Below are positions 1 through 9,181 of a stretch of DNA of 64,000 nt, piece after piece (position 1 is the first letter of the stretch; the number at the start of each line of letters is the position of its first letter). Made by a program: the position numbers and the translations under genes. The DNA is from Bacteroidia bacterium (GTDB lineage: Bacteria; Bacteroidota; Bacteroidia; Bacteroidales; F082). Under the pieces are notes generated by a model that saw only the letters and a list, made by a program, of their open reading frames with translations, did no database searches and was not told the DNA's origin. The stretch is taken from positions 208,125-272,124 of the forward strand of contig JAJTAY010000029.1 in NCBI GenBank assembly GCA_021287165.1, given 5' to 3'.

Positions 1-20
1 TCTTTTTTTTGCACTTACTA

Positions 21-608
21 TTATTGTAAATCGAGCGGAACGTATCTCCACTCAAAAACCGCTGTATCGTACTTCAGCAAACTGTCAGGCCATTCAACGA
101 TGTTGCGGTTTAACAGCAAATCGTCGAATTGCTGATTGAGCAGAAAAGCACTCATGATTTGTTCCCCAAGCTGGCGAATACGCTCCTCATCCGCGATAAC
201 GGTGTTCAACACTTCCCTGAAGCCGGTAATCTTACCCGCTGCATCGCGCTTAAAAGTCCCCAGCACTCCCCTTCGATTTCCATCAAGTGATCGGGCCGGA
301 CGACTGAGATAAAACGTATGCACCTCACCGTCAATGTTATAAAAATACAAAGTGAAGTTTTTGGCCATATTGATATAATACTCCCTGAATTGGGGTTCAA
401 AGCGGGTTGTTGCAGTTGCTTGTGCAGGTTTACGACCAATGTAAGTAACAAGATCGACCAGCAGGCTGTCGCGTTCTGCGTCGCCATAGTAATAATTAAT
501 GTCATTGTAGGGAGAGGAAACCTTTTGTTCCTTGTTTGCCGGCCCGCTGCACGAAGCGAAAAGCAAGAAAGCAAGCAAAGCGAGGAGAGCATTTTGTGGA
601 TTCATCAT
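21..608 (-). CDS. hypothetical SPII lipoprotein
   Basis: I do not recognise the family. The 195-residue product begins with a hydrophobic stretch ending in a lipobox (LFASC, Cys20), so it is predicted to be exported and lipid-anchored, followed by a polar linker and a soluble domain of about 150 residues rich in aromatic and charged residues. There is a choice of two adjacent ATG codons (608 or 605); both give the same signal. It lies downstream of the beta-helix lipoprotein gene on the same strand, but a terminator-like hairpin separates the two, so it is probably its own transcript or read at low level. No catalytic motif is visible. Confidence 0.75.
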   Translation of the reverse strand: MMNPQNALLALLAFLLFASCSGPANKEQKVSSPYNDINYYYGDAERDSLLVDLVTYIGRKPAQATATTRFEPQFREYYINMAKNFTLYFYNIDGEVHTFYLSRPARSLDGNRRGVLGTFKRDAAGKITGFREVLNTVIADEERIRQLGEQIMSAFLLNQQFDDLLLNRNIVEWPDSLLKYDTAVFEWRYVPLDLQ

Positions 609-641
609 TTGGGTATCACTGAATGGTTTATGTATTTAATC

Positions 642-670
642 AAAAAGCCGGGAAGCTTATGGGCTTCCCG
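642..670 (-). terminator. intrinsic terminator of the 703-2478 gene
   Basis: Read on the minus strand, an 8-bp stem (CGGGAAGC/GCTTCCCG, arms at 649-656 and 663-670) is followed by a short T run (642-646). It stands just past the stop codon of the lipoprotein gene that ends at 703. Confidence 0.7.
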
Positions 671-702
671 ACTTCAGTTCACGGTATGAGAATGGATGGT
701 GT

Positions 703-2478
703 TTAGTAGTACTTCACAATGTGGCAGTTCCATTCGGCCCAGGGTGCAGTCCAATTTTGGGTGCCGACAGCGCCGAGGTAGTTAACTTTCTGGAAGAAAG
801 CGCCGGCCTTTGGAGTATTGTCCCATTTGGCGGCGGTAAGCAGCATAGAGCCGGCAGCCGGTACAGGGTTAATCACGCCATCTTCGAAAACCGAAGGATT
901 GAGGCCGGAGTCCTGCCATTTAGGCATAAGCGTATTGTTGAAAGCGGTAGTATTGAAGTGAGCTTCATAAGCGGCCTGACCTCCCGGGAAGTTGGCATGC
1001 GAACGCAGTGCCTGACCGCGGGGGTTGGTGGGGTGCTGTGCACCATTGGAGGGAGCTCCGGTGAAGACGGTACCGGCAGAACCATAACCATTACCACCCC
1101 AGTGTTCAACACCGGCAAGGATTACATTGCGAATCTGGAGCTCGTTGTCGAGGAAGGCCTGTCCCGATCCTGCGCGGTCGTCGTCGATGTAAAGACCATA
1201 AGGGAAGCCTGTCATGAAGGAGTTGTAAATACTGATGCGCGAGTTGCGGCGCAGCTGGGCAGCATGCTGATACTGAAGGCTAATTGGGGTTTCGCGGTTG
1301 GCTTTAGGTCCGACAATAGTCACGTTGGCAAAAACACCGCTGGTAAAGGGCTGGGCATTACTTCCCGATCCGTTGTTATCAACTTCAAACCCATTTGAAC
1401 CCGACTGGTCTGCAAGGTTTTCACCACGAACTATCAGAGCAAATTGGACGTTTCCGCTGAATCCAAGGTCAACATCAAGATCGTCGTCGAGGTTACGATA
1501 GGAAATAAGGTTTTTTGCATTAACGGTGCCGCCAAACCATTCGAAAGCGTCGTCGAGGCCGTAGGAGCACATCACGTTTTCGATAACAGTTCCACGACCA
1601 ACACTGCCAAGGGTGAGCGAGTTCACTTCTTCATTGGGATTGATTGGCACACCGGCAAACTCGATACGAACATAACGCAGGATACCGCTGTTGTCGTCAT
1701 CGTTGTTTCCACCATGGAATCCGCCGTAACCGCCTTCCAGTTCAGTAGGCTGTCCGGTAGCTTCTGTAATATTGTTCTTTGCGCGTCCGCAGATGACCAA
1801 TCCACCCCAGTCGCCGGGGTTACGAAGACCAGGTGCACGCTCCGAAGTCATTACGATTGGTTTGTCAGCAGTACCGTCGGCAATGATACGGCCACCCATC
1901 TGAACGATTAATGTACCTTTCGATTCGCGGTTTCCGATTACCAGCGTACCGGGCTGAATGGTAAGAACAGCGCCATCCTGAACGCGAACGAAGCCGTTGA
2001 GACGGTAAATTTTATTTGCATTCCAGGTTACATTACCAGTAATGTTTCCGGTTACCTGAACAATCTCTTTTACCTCTTCAACAACAGTAATGGTGAAAGT
2101 TTTCAAACCGGAGTAGCGGTCCAGCTTGTCGATGGCCTGGAACGAAAAATTGACTACCGTTCCGGGAGCAGTTTCAGTAATGTTATAGGAGAAATTGAAG
2201 GTTGAGGTAGTTTCACCATTGTAGTTTTCTGTTCTGAAAGGCACACCATTTTTCAGGATAACCAGCTGCTTGAGTCCTTCAGGCGCATTGAGTGTTAGAA
2301 CTGTTGCAGCGGTTGTGCCGGTGAGTGCATTGAGGGTTTCGGCGCTAAGGGTGATGCTGGGCGGATCGCCTGCTGGTTTTTCATCCTCTTTTTTGCAGCT
2401 TGTAAGTACAAAGCCGATAGTTAGCATAGCGAGAATTACTCCCGAAACGCTCTTTACAATCTGTTTTTTAATGTTCAT
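703..2478 (-). CDS. exported lipoprotein with beta-helix-like domain
   Basis: The 591-residue product has a lipoprotein signal (Cys28 in VLTSC, followed by KKEDEK). Residues about 40-130 look like an Ig/beta-sandwich domain; after that comes a long region with solenoid character (phrases such as DGAVLTIQPGTLVIG and GGRIIADGTADKPIVMTS), typical of a right-handed parallel beta-helix surface lipoprotein widely found in Bacteroidota, often beside TonB-dependent receptors. Here the receptor gene 2668-5481 lies immediately upstream on the same strand, which suggests a functional partnership at the outer membrane (binding or capture of a ligand). The substrate cannot be read from sequence. A terminator and a separate minus-7 element lie between the two genes, so they may be independently transcribed. 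Confidence 0.8.
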   Translation of the reverse strand: MNIKKQIVKSVSGVILAMLTIGFVLTSCKKEDEKPAGDPPSITLSAETLNALTGTTAATVLTLNAPEGLKQLVILKNGVPFRTENYNGETTSTFNFSYNITETAPGTVVNFSFQAIDKLDRYSGLKTFTITVVEEVKEIVQVTGNITGNVTWNANKIYRLNGFVRVQDGAVLTIQPGTLVIGNRESKGTLIVQMGGRIIADGTADKPIVMTSERAPGLRNPGDWGGLVICGRAKNNITEATGQPTELEGGYGGFHGGNNDDDNSGILRYVRIEFAGVPINPNEEVNSLTLGSVGRGTVIENVMCSYGLDDAFEWFGGTVNAKNLISYRNLDDDLDVDLGFSGNVQFALIVRGENLADQSGSNGFEVDNNGSGSNAQPFTSGVFANVTIVGPKANRETPISLQYQHAAQLRRNSRISIYNSFMTGFPYGLYIDDDRAGSGQAFLDNELQIRNVILAGVEHWGGNGYGSAGTVFTGAPSNGAQHPTNPRGQALRSHANFPGGQAAYEAHFNTTAFNNTLMPKWQDSGLNPSVFEDGVINPVPAAGSMLLTAAKWDNTPKAGAFFQKVNYLGAVGTQNWTAPWAEWNCHIVKYY

Positions 2479-2512
2479 AATGGATACGATTTGGGTTTAG
2501 TGTTTGATGGGC

Positions 2513-2520
2513 CAAAAGTA
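2513..2520 (-). promoter_or_regulatory. minus-7 element for the 703-2478 lipoprotein
   Basis: The minus strand reads TACTTTTG, an exact match to the Bacteroidota TAnnTTTG element, 35 bases upstream of the ATG at 2478. No convincing minus-33 TTG was found at normal spacing. Confidence 0.5.
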
Positions 2521-2606
2521 CCGACCGCAGTTTGCCTTGCTGTTAAATGTAGTTTAAGCAAATTGTAAACGTTTGTGGATGTTTATTAAGGCAATGTTAA
2601 CCAGCT

Positions 2607-2635
2607 AAAAAAAAACCAGCGCCCTGGGGCGCCGG
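2607..2635 (-). terminator. intrinsic terminator of the TonB receptor gene
   Basis: On the minus strand an 8-bp GC-rich stem (CCGGCGCC/GGCGCTGG, one G-U pair) with a 4-base loop is followed by nine T residues. It sits about 30 bases past the receptor stop codon. Confidence 0.8.
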
Positions 2636-2667
2636 CATGAAAAAAAGCGGGGAAAATGGTTAATCTT

Positions 2668-5481
2668 TTAAAAGGTGTATGTCAACCCAATGGTATAGTT
2701 TCTGGGCATGGCGTTCGACTGAATCTGCTGATCGTTCTTGCGGTCGAAAATTCCGTCCTGATTTCCATCCTGAAGTAAAAGCGCAGGTGCACCAAGGAGG
2801 TTGCTCACACCAGCCTTGAGCTCAATTTTCTCTCCAAAATTTTTTGTGATGGTCAGGTCGAGAAGGTTTCTGGGCATTTCATAGATATCCGGATAGTCGT
2901 CGAAGCCAACAATATAAATGCGCCGGCCGATAACATTGAATAAGGCCGTAACATAGGTTTGCGTGATGGGATCGCTGAAATAAAGACCAGCGTTCACAAT
3001 GTATGGTGATTGCCCAAACAACGGACGCGATTCATATTTTTGACCGATGCCGGCGCTTCCCAGCTTCACCTGGCTGCGAATAAGCGAACCATTGAACATG
3101 ACACTGAGTCGGTCGACGAAACCTGAATTTGTATATCCTTTAAGAGATTTACGCACTTCGGCCTCCAGACCCACGGAATAGGCAGAAGCTGCATTGGCGA
3201 ATGTGAAGGTCTTGATACCGCCAGAGCCACCTCCGGGAACAAAAGTTGTTTCGATGGGTTTGTCGAAGAGTTTGTAAAATACCCCGAAATTGACAATTTC
3301 GTTGGCAGAGGGATACCACTCCCAGCGAATGTCAAAGTTATCAATGGTGGCATTAACTATAGTATCGTTGCCTTTCTTGACCAGGTTGTAGTTGAAATCA
3401 TAGAAGCCGAAGGGTGCAAGCTCCCTGAATTCGGGACGGTTTGTTGTCCTGCCGTAAGCGCCGCGCAAAACCATATTTTCGTTCAGATTGAATGTAAGGC
3501 TGGCCGAGGGCAACAGTCGAAAATCGGGTAGGTTAACGTTAATCGGATCGTTGGTGAGGGTGAAGCTATTCAGTATTTGCTTGTTGTACTCAGCCCGCGC
3601 TCCGAAAGTAAGGTTAAAACGAGGTCCAAGCGGTGCAAACAGGGCTACAAATCCTCCAAAATTGTCGTTACTGGCAGAGTAAGAGTCACTGGGATTTGAT
3701 TGCTCGTCAATGGCGATTCCGCGGTTGCTGTTGATATTTTGGGGATGAAAAAGCGAGTCGATGCTCACGCTCAGCAGCTTTTGATCGAAATTGGTGATGC
3801 TGGCGCGCACATAACCGATATTTCTGGCATCGAACCGACGATCTTTGATCTCCGCAAAAAGGCCGGTGTTCAGCACAGGCCGGATGCCTGCAACTGTTCC
3901 AAGTTTCAGCGAATAGTTAACGTTGGCGGTGTAGTTGTGCTCGCGCATCTCAGAAAAGAATCTTCCCAGAAAGTAAGCTGCAGCCGCCCCAAAGGGTACA
4001 TATAATGTGTTCTTTAAAGAAGTTGTATCGAAATCCGATCGGTATCGCCTGTAATCGGGCTCATCGCGATAAGCGAAGCCATAACCCAAAACCCAGTCGA
4101 GGTTGTTTTTTTCGTTGAATTTATGATTACCTGTTAACTGAGTAGTGTAAACACCTCTATATATTTGATAAAATGAGTGGTTGTTGGCGTTGTAACCAAA
4201 GTCGTAATGCGGTCCGGTGCGGTTGATGTATTCGGACTGGCTAAATTGATTGTAGAGGTTTTTCCATTCGATGATATGGTCGGGTTTGATCGACCAGGCA
4301 AAGTTTTGCAGAAGGCCTATCCGAATGTTCTGAACATGGCGCTCATCGTTGAAGCGGTAGATAACGCTGCTTCCGGTTACAGGATCCCAGGAATTGAAGT
4401 CTTTTCGCTTTATGTCGAGCACATTTTTGCTGTTGCTGTAGCTGACCGAAGTGATGCTGCCAAGAAACTGTTTGCGCGGCAGTTCGAACCTTTTGGAAAT
4501 ATTCAGTGAGCCGCTGTTATTCCACAAGGCAGGCAGTTCGTCAGCAACCCATGCATTGGGCAGCATACGGCCTGCGGCGGTACGTTTGTCGGGGTCGTTG
4601 TAGATTTTCCTAAGATCGGCGGGAAAAGCTGATGGCAAGTTATATTTTCCGGAGTTGAAACCGGTCCAATACATATTTTCCTGTGGCGCGCGCTTGAAAC
4701 TTCCCATGCTTACACCTTCAACAAAGCCGGCATTGTAGCTAATCTGAATATTTTCCTCGTCGGGGATTCCTTTTGTGTAAATCTTGACTACGCCGCCGGC
4801 AAAATCACCCGGAAGTTCCGGCGATGGGCTTTTATAAATCATGATCCTGTCGATGAGGTTGCTGGGAATGATATCAAACGAAAACGACCTCACGTCGGCC
4901 TCCATGCTCGGAGCGGTTACGTCGTGCAATAAAACTGTATTGTAGCGCTCACTCAGACCGCGTATGTTAATAAAACGTCCATCAACTACAATTACGCCGG
5001 GAACGCGTTTAACCACCTGAGCTGCATCGCTGTCCTGCGAACGTTTGATCTGCTGGGATGAGATTCCGCTTACCACCTGCTCTGCCGATTTGATCGAGCT
5101 AATGAGTGCAAGGTCGGTATTTGTGGCACGACGTGCGATTACTGTTACACCCTCAATCAAAAATGCATCGCTTTCGAGCTGTATGTTCATCGACAGCCGC
5201 TGACCGGCACTCAGCCTGACGTTTGGAAACTCCTGCGTTTTATACGAAATATAGGAGCATACGATAGTATAGGTACCCGGCTGAATATTAGGCAAAGTGT
5301 AATTGCCATCCAGATCGGTGGAAACGCCAATCGTAGTACCTTTTATGTAGATATTCGCTCCGGCAAGCTCCTCACCCGTTGATTTGTCGGTCACTTTTCC
5401 GGTCAATATGGCAGTTTGGGCTGACAGACCGAGCGTAAAAAGCAAAAGAAGAAATGTGAAAAGAACTTTGATAACCTTCAT
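2668..5481 (-). CDS. TonB-dependent receptor with carboxypeptidase-regulatory domain
   Basis: The 937-residue protein has a signal peptide (residues 1-21, ending LGLSAQ), a carboxypeptidase-regulatory-like beta domain (about 22-110, with DKSTGEELAGANIYIKGT), a plug domain (about 130-240, with VVKRVPGVIVVDGRFINIRGL), and a large outer-membrane beta-barrel ending in an aromatic C terminus (IGLTYTF). It should import a ligand across the outer membrane using TonB/ExbBD energy. It is followed on the same strand by a beta-helix lipoprotein that may be its surface partner. The ligand is unknown; there is no SusD homologue next to it, which argues against a classical polysaccharide utilisation locus. 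Confidence 0.92.
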   Translation of the reverse strand: MKVIKVLFTFLLLLFTLGLSAQTAILTGKVTDKSTGEELAGANIYIKGTTIGVSTDLDGNYTLPNIQPGTYTIVCSYISYKTQEFPNVRLSAGQRLSMNIQLESDAFLIEGVTVIARRATNTDLALISSIKSAEQVVSGISSQQIKRSQDSDAAQVVKRVPGVIVVDGRFINIRGLSERYNTVLLHDVTAPSMEADVRSFSFDIIPSNLIDRIMIYKSPSPELPGDFAGGVVKIYTKGIPDEENIQISYNAGFVEGVSMGSFKRAPQENMYWTGFNSGKYNLPSAFPADLRKIYNDPDKRTAAGRMLPNAWVADELPALWNNSGSLNISKRFELPRKQFLGSITSVSYSNSKNVLDIKRKDFNSWDPVTGSSVIYRFNDERHVQNIRIGLLQNFAWSIKPDHIIEWKNLYNQFSQSEYINRTGPHYDFGYNANNHSFYQIYRGVYTTQLTGNHKFNEKNNLDWVLGYGFAYRDEPDYRRYRSDFDTTSLKNTLYVPFGAAAAYFLGRFFSEMREHNYTANVNYSLKLGTVAGIRPVLNTGLFAEIKDRRFDARNIGYVRASITNFDQKLLSVSIDSLFHPQNINSNRGIAIDEQSNPSDSYSASNDNFGGFVALFAPLGPRFNLTFGARAEYNKQILNSFTLTNDPINVNLPDFRLLPSASLTFNLNENMVLRGAYGRTTNRPEFRELAPFGFYDFNYNLVKKGNDTIVNATIDNFDIRWEWYPSANEIVNFGVFYKLFDKPIETTFVPGGGSGGIKTFTFANAASAYSVGLEAEVRKSLKGYTNSGFVDRLSVMFNGSLIRSQVKLGSAGIGQKYESRPLFGQSPYIVNAGLYFSDPITQTYVTALFNVIGRRIYIVGFDDYPDIYEMPRNLLDLTITKNFGEKIELKAGVSNLLGAPALLLQDGNQDGIFDRKNDQQIQSNAMPRNYTIGLTYTF

Positions 5482-5814
5482 TTTCCCTGCTAAATTTGGC
5501 GCAAACGTAGGTCAGTGCTATTAGTTGAGGGTAAAAGCATTGTTAACTTATTGTTACGTGATCGGGTTATGATAAACAGACTTTACGGAGAAAATTTATT
5601 CATTGCAATTCAGGTAATATCGAGCGTATATACTTGAATATCAACATAACAAAACGAGACCTACTATAATAAGGATAGGCATGATCTAAAAACATAGAGC
5701 AGGATGCTGTCGGTTAACGGTCAGAATCAATCAGGCAAAGGATGGACATCCTCAGCAAATGATCCGATTTATCTTTAGCTTTGCAAGTCACACGATATCA
5801 AATCCATTCAGCCA
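5482..5814. other. divergent intergenic region between TonB receptor and M6 protease
   Basis: This 333-base AT-rich stretch carries no plausible gene. It should hold both divergent promoters: TACGTTTG on the minus strand at 5502-5509 for the receptor, and the weaker TATCTTTA on the plus strand at 5770-5777 for the protease. I see no strong palindrome or riboswitch-like structure. Confidence 0.5.
5502..5509 (-). promoter_or_regulatory. minus-7 element of the TonB receptor gene
   Basis: The minus strand reads TACGTTTG, an exact TAnnTTTG match, 21 bases upstream of the ATG at 5481. The minus-33 element is not clear. Confidence 0.5.
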
Positions 5815-8436
5815 ATGAAGAAAACGCTCTACCTTATTCTTTTCATTCTGTCTATAGCATTAAAACCTGCTTCGGCAGCATGGCTCTACAATGAGCCTGT
5901 TGAAGTTGTTCAACCCGATGGCACAGTTCTTAACCTTCTTGCCACTGGCGACGAGTTTTACAACTGGCTGCACGACGCACAGTTATTCACCATTGTCCAG
6001 CACTCTGAGGATGGCTTTTATTATTATGCCGATCTGGTTGACGACGAGCTGGTGCCCTCCCCTTTCAGGGTTGGAAGCATTGATCCTGCCAGCACCTATC
6101 TGAGGCCTCAGTTGCTTGTTTCGGTCGAAAAGCGCAATGCCATCAGGCATAAGTGGGAAACAGAGTTCCGCTTCGCCGAGGGCGTACGCGGCGACAGCAG
6201 GGCCAACGGACTGTTCAACAACCTTGTTATTTACATCCGCTTTGCTGATCAGGCTGAATTTACGCAGGATACAATCGTCAACTGGAACCGTTTCAACAAT
6301 AGTTCGCCGAATTACAACTCGATGTTTAACTACTTCAAGGAAGTCAGTTACGGCCAGCTTGATCTTTACAGTTACTTCTACCCTGTTCCGCAAAATAATA
6401 TCATACGTTCATACCAGGACAGTTTTCCGCGCAGCTATTATATGCCTTATAACGCCACCACCAACCCCGATGGTTATCAGACCGATCAGCAACGCACTCA
6501 GCGCGAGCATACGCTGCTTGCCAATTCGGTCAACTGGGTAAACCTCAATTCGCCGGTACCAACAAATATTGACCTCGACTACAACAATGATGGACGTGTT
6601 GACAATGTGGTTTTCATTGTTCGCGGGGCCACCACAGCCTGGAGCACGCTGCTTTGGCCACACCGCTGGTCGCTCTATTCCCAAACCGTATTTATCAATG
6701 GTAAAAGGGTCTGGGATTTTAACTTTCAGCTCGAAACCAGCCTCCAATCCAGCGGAGTAGGCGTTCTTTGCCACGAAATGTATCACTCGCTGAGTGCTCC
6801 CGATTTGTACCGTTACACTACGACAGACATCACCCCTGTTGGTCCTTGGGACGTTATGGCTTCCAACAACAATCCGCCGCAATACATGGGTGCGTGGATG
6901 AAAAGAAAATATGGCGGCTGGATCGATAATATTCCCGTGATATCGCAAAGTGGCGTTTATACCCTCAATCCGCTTCAGAGCAGCACCAATAATGCCTACA
7001 GGATAAACTCCCCCAACAGCAGCAGCGAGTTTTTTGTGCTCGAATACCGCCAGAAATCAGGAACTTTCGATGGCACCCTGCCTAAGAGCGGACTCCTCAT
7101 TTATCGGATTAATCAGGCGGCAGGAAATGGCAACGCTCAGGGACCACCGGATGAAGTGTATATTTTCAGACCCGGAGGCAGCCCTACCGCCAGTGGCAAT
7201 CTGAACGACGCTGTGTTTGGAGCCAATTACAACAGAATAGAGTTCAACGACTTTACCAGCCCCAATGCTTTTTTACAAAATGGTGGTCCGGCAGGTATTT
7301 TCATCTCCGAAATTTCAAGCACTGGCAGCACTATGAGCTTTAAGGTAGATTTTCCGGAGCAGCCGGTTTCGATTCCAACATCCAGCGTTCGTAATGCCTG
7401 CGTGGGCGAAAACATCAGTTTGATTGACCGTTCCACAGGGCTGCCCAACAGCTGGACCTGGCAGATTTCTCCTACAACCTTCACTTTTGTCAATGGCACC
7501 AACGCCAATTCGCGCTTTCCTGTGGTGAAATTCGATCAACCCGGTCCCTACACGCTTTCCCTTACTGTTTCCAATAACCTCGGCATACATAATACCGTAT
7601 TGGAAAACTGGTTCTTCATTGGGCCACAGGCCGGATATTTCGAAGACAATTTTGAAAGCAAAGCCTTCACCGAGGGATCGTGGTTGGTTCACAATCCTGA
7701 TAACGGAGTGGCCTGGGGTCTGCATCCAGTGCAGGGCAATGGCAGCAATTATGCTGCTGGCATAAATTTCCGAGACTATTTCAGCATCGGCCAGCGCGAC
7801 CGACTCATCTCCAAACCCTTCGATTTCAGCAATATGTCGGCAGCCTATTTAAGTTTCCAGCATGCCTATGCTCAAAATTCGCAGTATCCCCAGTTCAGCG
7901 ACTCGCTCAACATTCTCTACTCCACCAATTGTGGTCAAAGCTGGACCGCATTGACGCGATTCGGCGAAAACGGAAGCGGCAATTTTGCCACACATCCTCC
8001 AACCTCGCAGGTTTTCTGGCCTCAAACGGCCAGCGACTGGTGCGGTGCGGGCTTTGGAGCGCCATGCCAAACCATTGACCTTAGTTTCCTTGCCGGACAA
8101 CCCTCAGTTCGAATCGCTTTCGAAACCGTGAGCTATTTCGGAAACCCCTTGCTGATCGACAATGTTATCATCAGTCAGTTCGTTGGGATTGATCCGGGAG
8201 AGAAAACGCCGGAGGCCCAAATTATTTACAATGCCCAACAGAAAAGGCTGTATGTAACGAAATCGACAAATGGCAACGCAACGCTCGAAATACACGACCT
8301 GATGGGCAGGCTCCTTTCGACTACTCAAGTCAATGGAACAAACATTAGCCTACCAATTGACCTTCCATCGGGCGTTTATCTTATCAGACTCAGCGACAGT
8401 AATCACTTCGTCAGCAATAAGATAGCCGTGAGATAG
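5815..8436 (+). CDS. M6-family-like secreted metalloprotease, T9SS substrate
   Basis: The 873-residue protein has a signal peptide (1-22), then a metalloprotease domain whose zinc site is HEMYH (His320, Glu321, His324) followed by APDLY, as in M6 (immune inhibitor A type) proteases, where the usual pattern is HExxHxxGxPD. The position normally Gly is Ser here. Downstream are a PKD-like Ig domain (about 515-600), a jelly-roll/MAM-like region (about 610-790), and a C-terminal type A T9SS sorting domain ending SNKIAVR. It is predicted to be secreted or surface-attached and to degrade proteins outside the cell. A terminator follows, so it is monocistronic. The ATG at 5815 gives a clean signal peptide. 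Confidence 0.88.
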   Translation: MKKTLYLILFILSIALKPASAAWLYNEPVEVVQPDGTVLNLLATGDEFYNWLHDAQLFTIVQHSEDGFYYYADLVDDELVPSPFRVGSIDPASTYLRPQLLVSVEKRNAIRHKWETEFRFAEGVRGDSRANGLFNNLVIYIRFADQAEFTQDTIVNWNRFNNSSPNYNSMFNYFKEVSYGQLDLYSYFYPVPQNNIIRSYQDSFPRSYYMPYNATTNPDGYQTDQQRTQREHTLLANSVNWVNLNSPVPTNIDLDYNNDGRVDNVVFIVRGATTAWSTLLWPHRWSLYSQTVFINGKRVWDFNFQLETSLQSSGVGVLCHEMYHSLSAPDLYRYTTTDITPVGPWDVMASNNNPPQYMGAWMKRKYGGWIDNIPVISQSGVYTLNPLQSSTNNAYRINSPNSSSEFFVLEYRQKSGTFDGTLPKSGLLIYRINQAAGNGNAQGPPDEVYIFRPGGSPTASGNLNDAVFGANYNRIEFNDFTSPNAFLQNGGPAGIFISEISSTGSTMSFKVDFPEQPVSIPTSSVRNACVGENISLIDRSTGLPNSWTWQISPTTFTFVNGTNANSRFPVVKFDQPGPYTLSLTVSNNLGIHNTVLENWFFIGPQAGYFEDNFESKAFTEGSWLVHNPDNGVAWGLHPVQGNGSNYAAGINFRDYFSIGQRDRLISKPFDFSNMSAAYLSFQHAYAQNSQYPQFSDSLNILYSTNCGQSWTALTRFGENGSGNFATHPPTSQVFWPQTASDWCGAGFGAPCQTIDLSFLAGQPSVRIAFETVSYFGNPLLIDNVIISQFVGIDPGEKTPEAQIIYNAQQKRLYVTKSTNGNATLEIHDLMGRLLSTTQVNGTNISLPIDLPSGVYLIRLSDSNHFVSNKIAVR

Positions 8437-8465
8437 GAAATTATAAAACTAAAGACAACAAAACG

Positions 8466-8502
8466 AATAGCCGGAAAATTTCATCCGGCTATTTTATTTT
8501 TC
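8466..8502 (+). terminator. intrinsic terminator of the M6 protease gene
   Basis: A 10-bp stem (AATAGCCGGA/TCCGGCTATT) with an 8-base loop is followed by a T-rich run, 30 bases past the protease stop codon. Confidence 0.85.
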
Positions 8503-8532
8503 TCAGAAAACTTAAAAACGGAAAAGGTTTTT

Positions 8533-8540
8533 TAGTTTTG
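8533..8540 (+). promoter_or_regulatory. minus-7 element of the TetR-efflux operon
   Basis: TAGTTTTG matches TAnnTTTG exactly and lies 14 bases before the ATG of the TetR gene; the transcript would have a very short leader. Minus-33 is unclear. Confidence 0.5.
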
Positions 8541-8554
8541 CAAAAATTTTCGTC

Positions 8555-9181
8555 ATGGAAGCCAGAGAAAGAGTAATCAATCGGGCATGTGAGTTATTTC
8601 CTGTGGTTGGCATTCGCAATGTGACCATGGACAGCCTGGCCGCTGATCTGGGAATGTCGAAGCGAACCATCTATGAGCTTTTCGGGCAAAAGGATAACCT
8701 TGTGCTCGAAACCTTCAGGCAAATGATTTCGCTTGAAAATGAGGAGCTTTTAAACATCATCAGCCAATCGGAGCATGTGGTTGAAGCCTTGTTCAGAATT
8801 ATGAAACGTAAGCGAGAGAAGCGCCTGGGGTTTTCTCCTCTGTTCATCGAAGATGTGGGAAAATATATTGAGCGCATTCAGGAAATGTTTTACACCGACA
8901 AAAGTGACCTTTCGCAATACTCGGCGTCTTTTTTGCTGTTGCAACAGGGCATTGCACAAGGGATATTTCGTAAAGAAATAAACATAGCCCTGGTTGACAA
9001 CTTCTTACACGAGATGATGAACATTATTCACATGAGTACCAGAATTCGCTCATTGAAGCCCAACGACACCGACATACTCATCAACATCTTTATCCCATAT
9101 TTCCGTGGGATCTGCACCTCCGAAGGTCTTAATTTGATGGATCAGTTTTTTATCACAAATCATATTCTAAATGTAAAATAA
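8555..9181 (+). CDS. TetR/AcrR-family transcriptional regulator
   Basis: The 208-residue protein has an N-terminal helix-turn-helix (about residues 8-54, with NVTMDSLAADLGMSKRTIYE) typical of TetR repressors, then an all-helical ligand-binding and dimerisation domain with no recognisable ligand signature. It is the first gene of an operon with tolC-, adaptor- and RND-type genes; its stop codon overlaps the next ATG by one base (TAATG). By analogy with AcrR-like regulators it probably represses this operon and is released by a pump substrate; that is inferred from position only. Confidence 0.92.
   Translation: MEARERVINRACELFPVVGIRNVTMDSLAADLGMSKRTIYELFGQKDNLVLETFRQMISLENEELLNIISQSEHVVEALFRIMKRKREKRLGFSPLFIEDVGKYIERIQEMFYTDKSDLSQYSASFLLLQQGIAQGIFRKEINIALVDNFLHEMMNIIHMSTRIRSLKPNDTDILINIFIPYFRGICTSEGLNLMDQFFITNHILNVK

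Noticed and set aside
2668..5481. Polysaccharide utilisation locus (SusC/SusD)
   Set aside because: No SusD homologue, glycoside hydrolase or sensor gene nearby.
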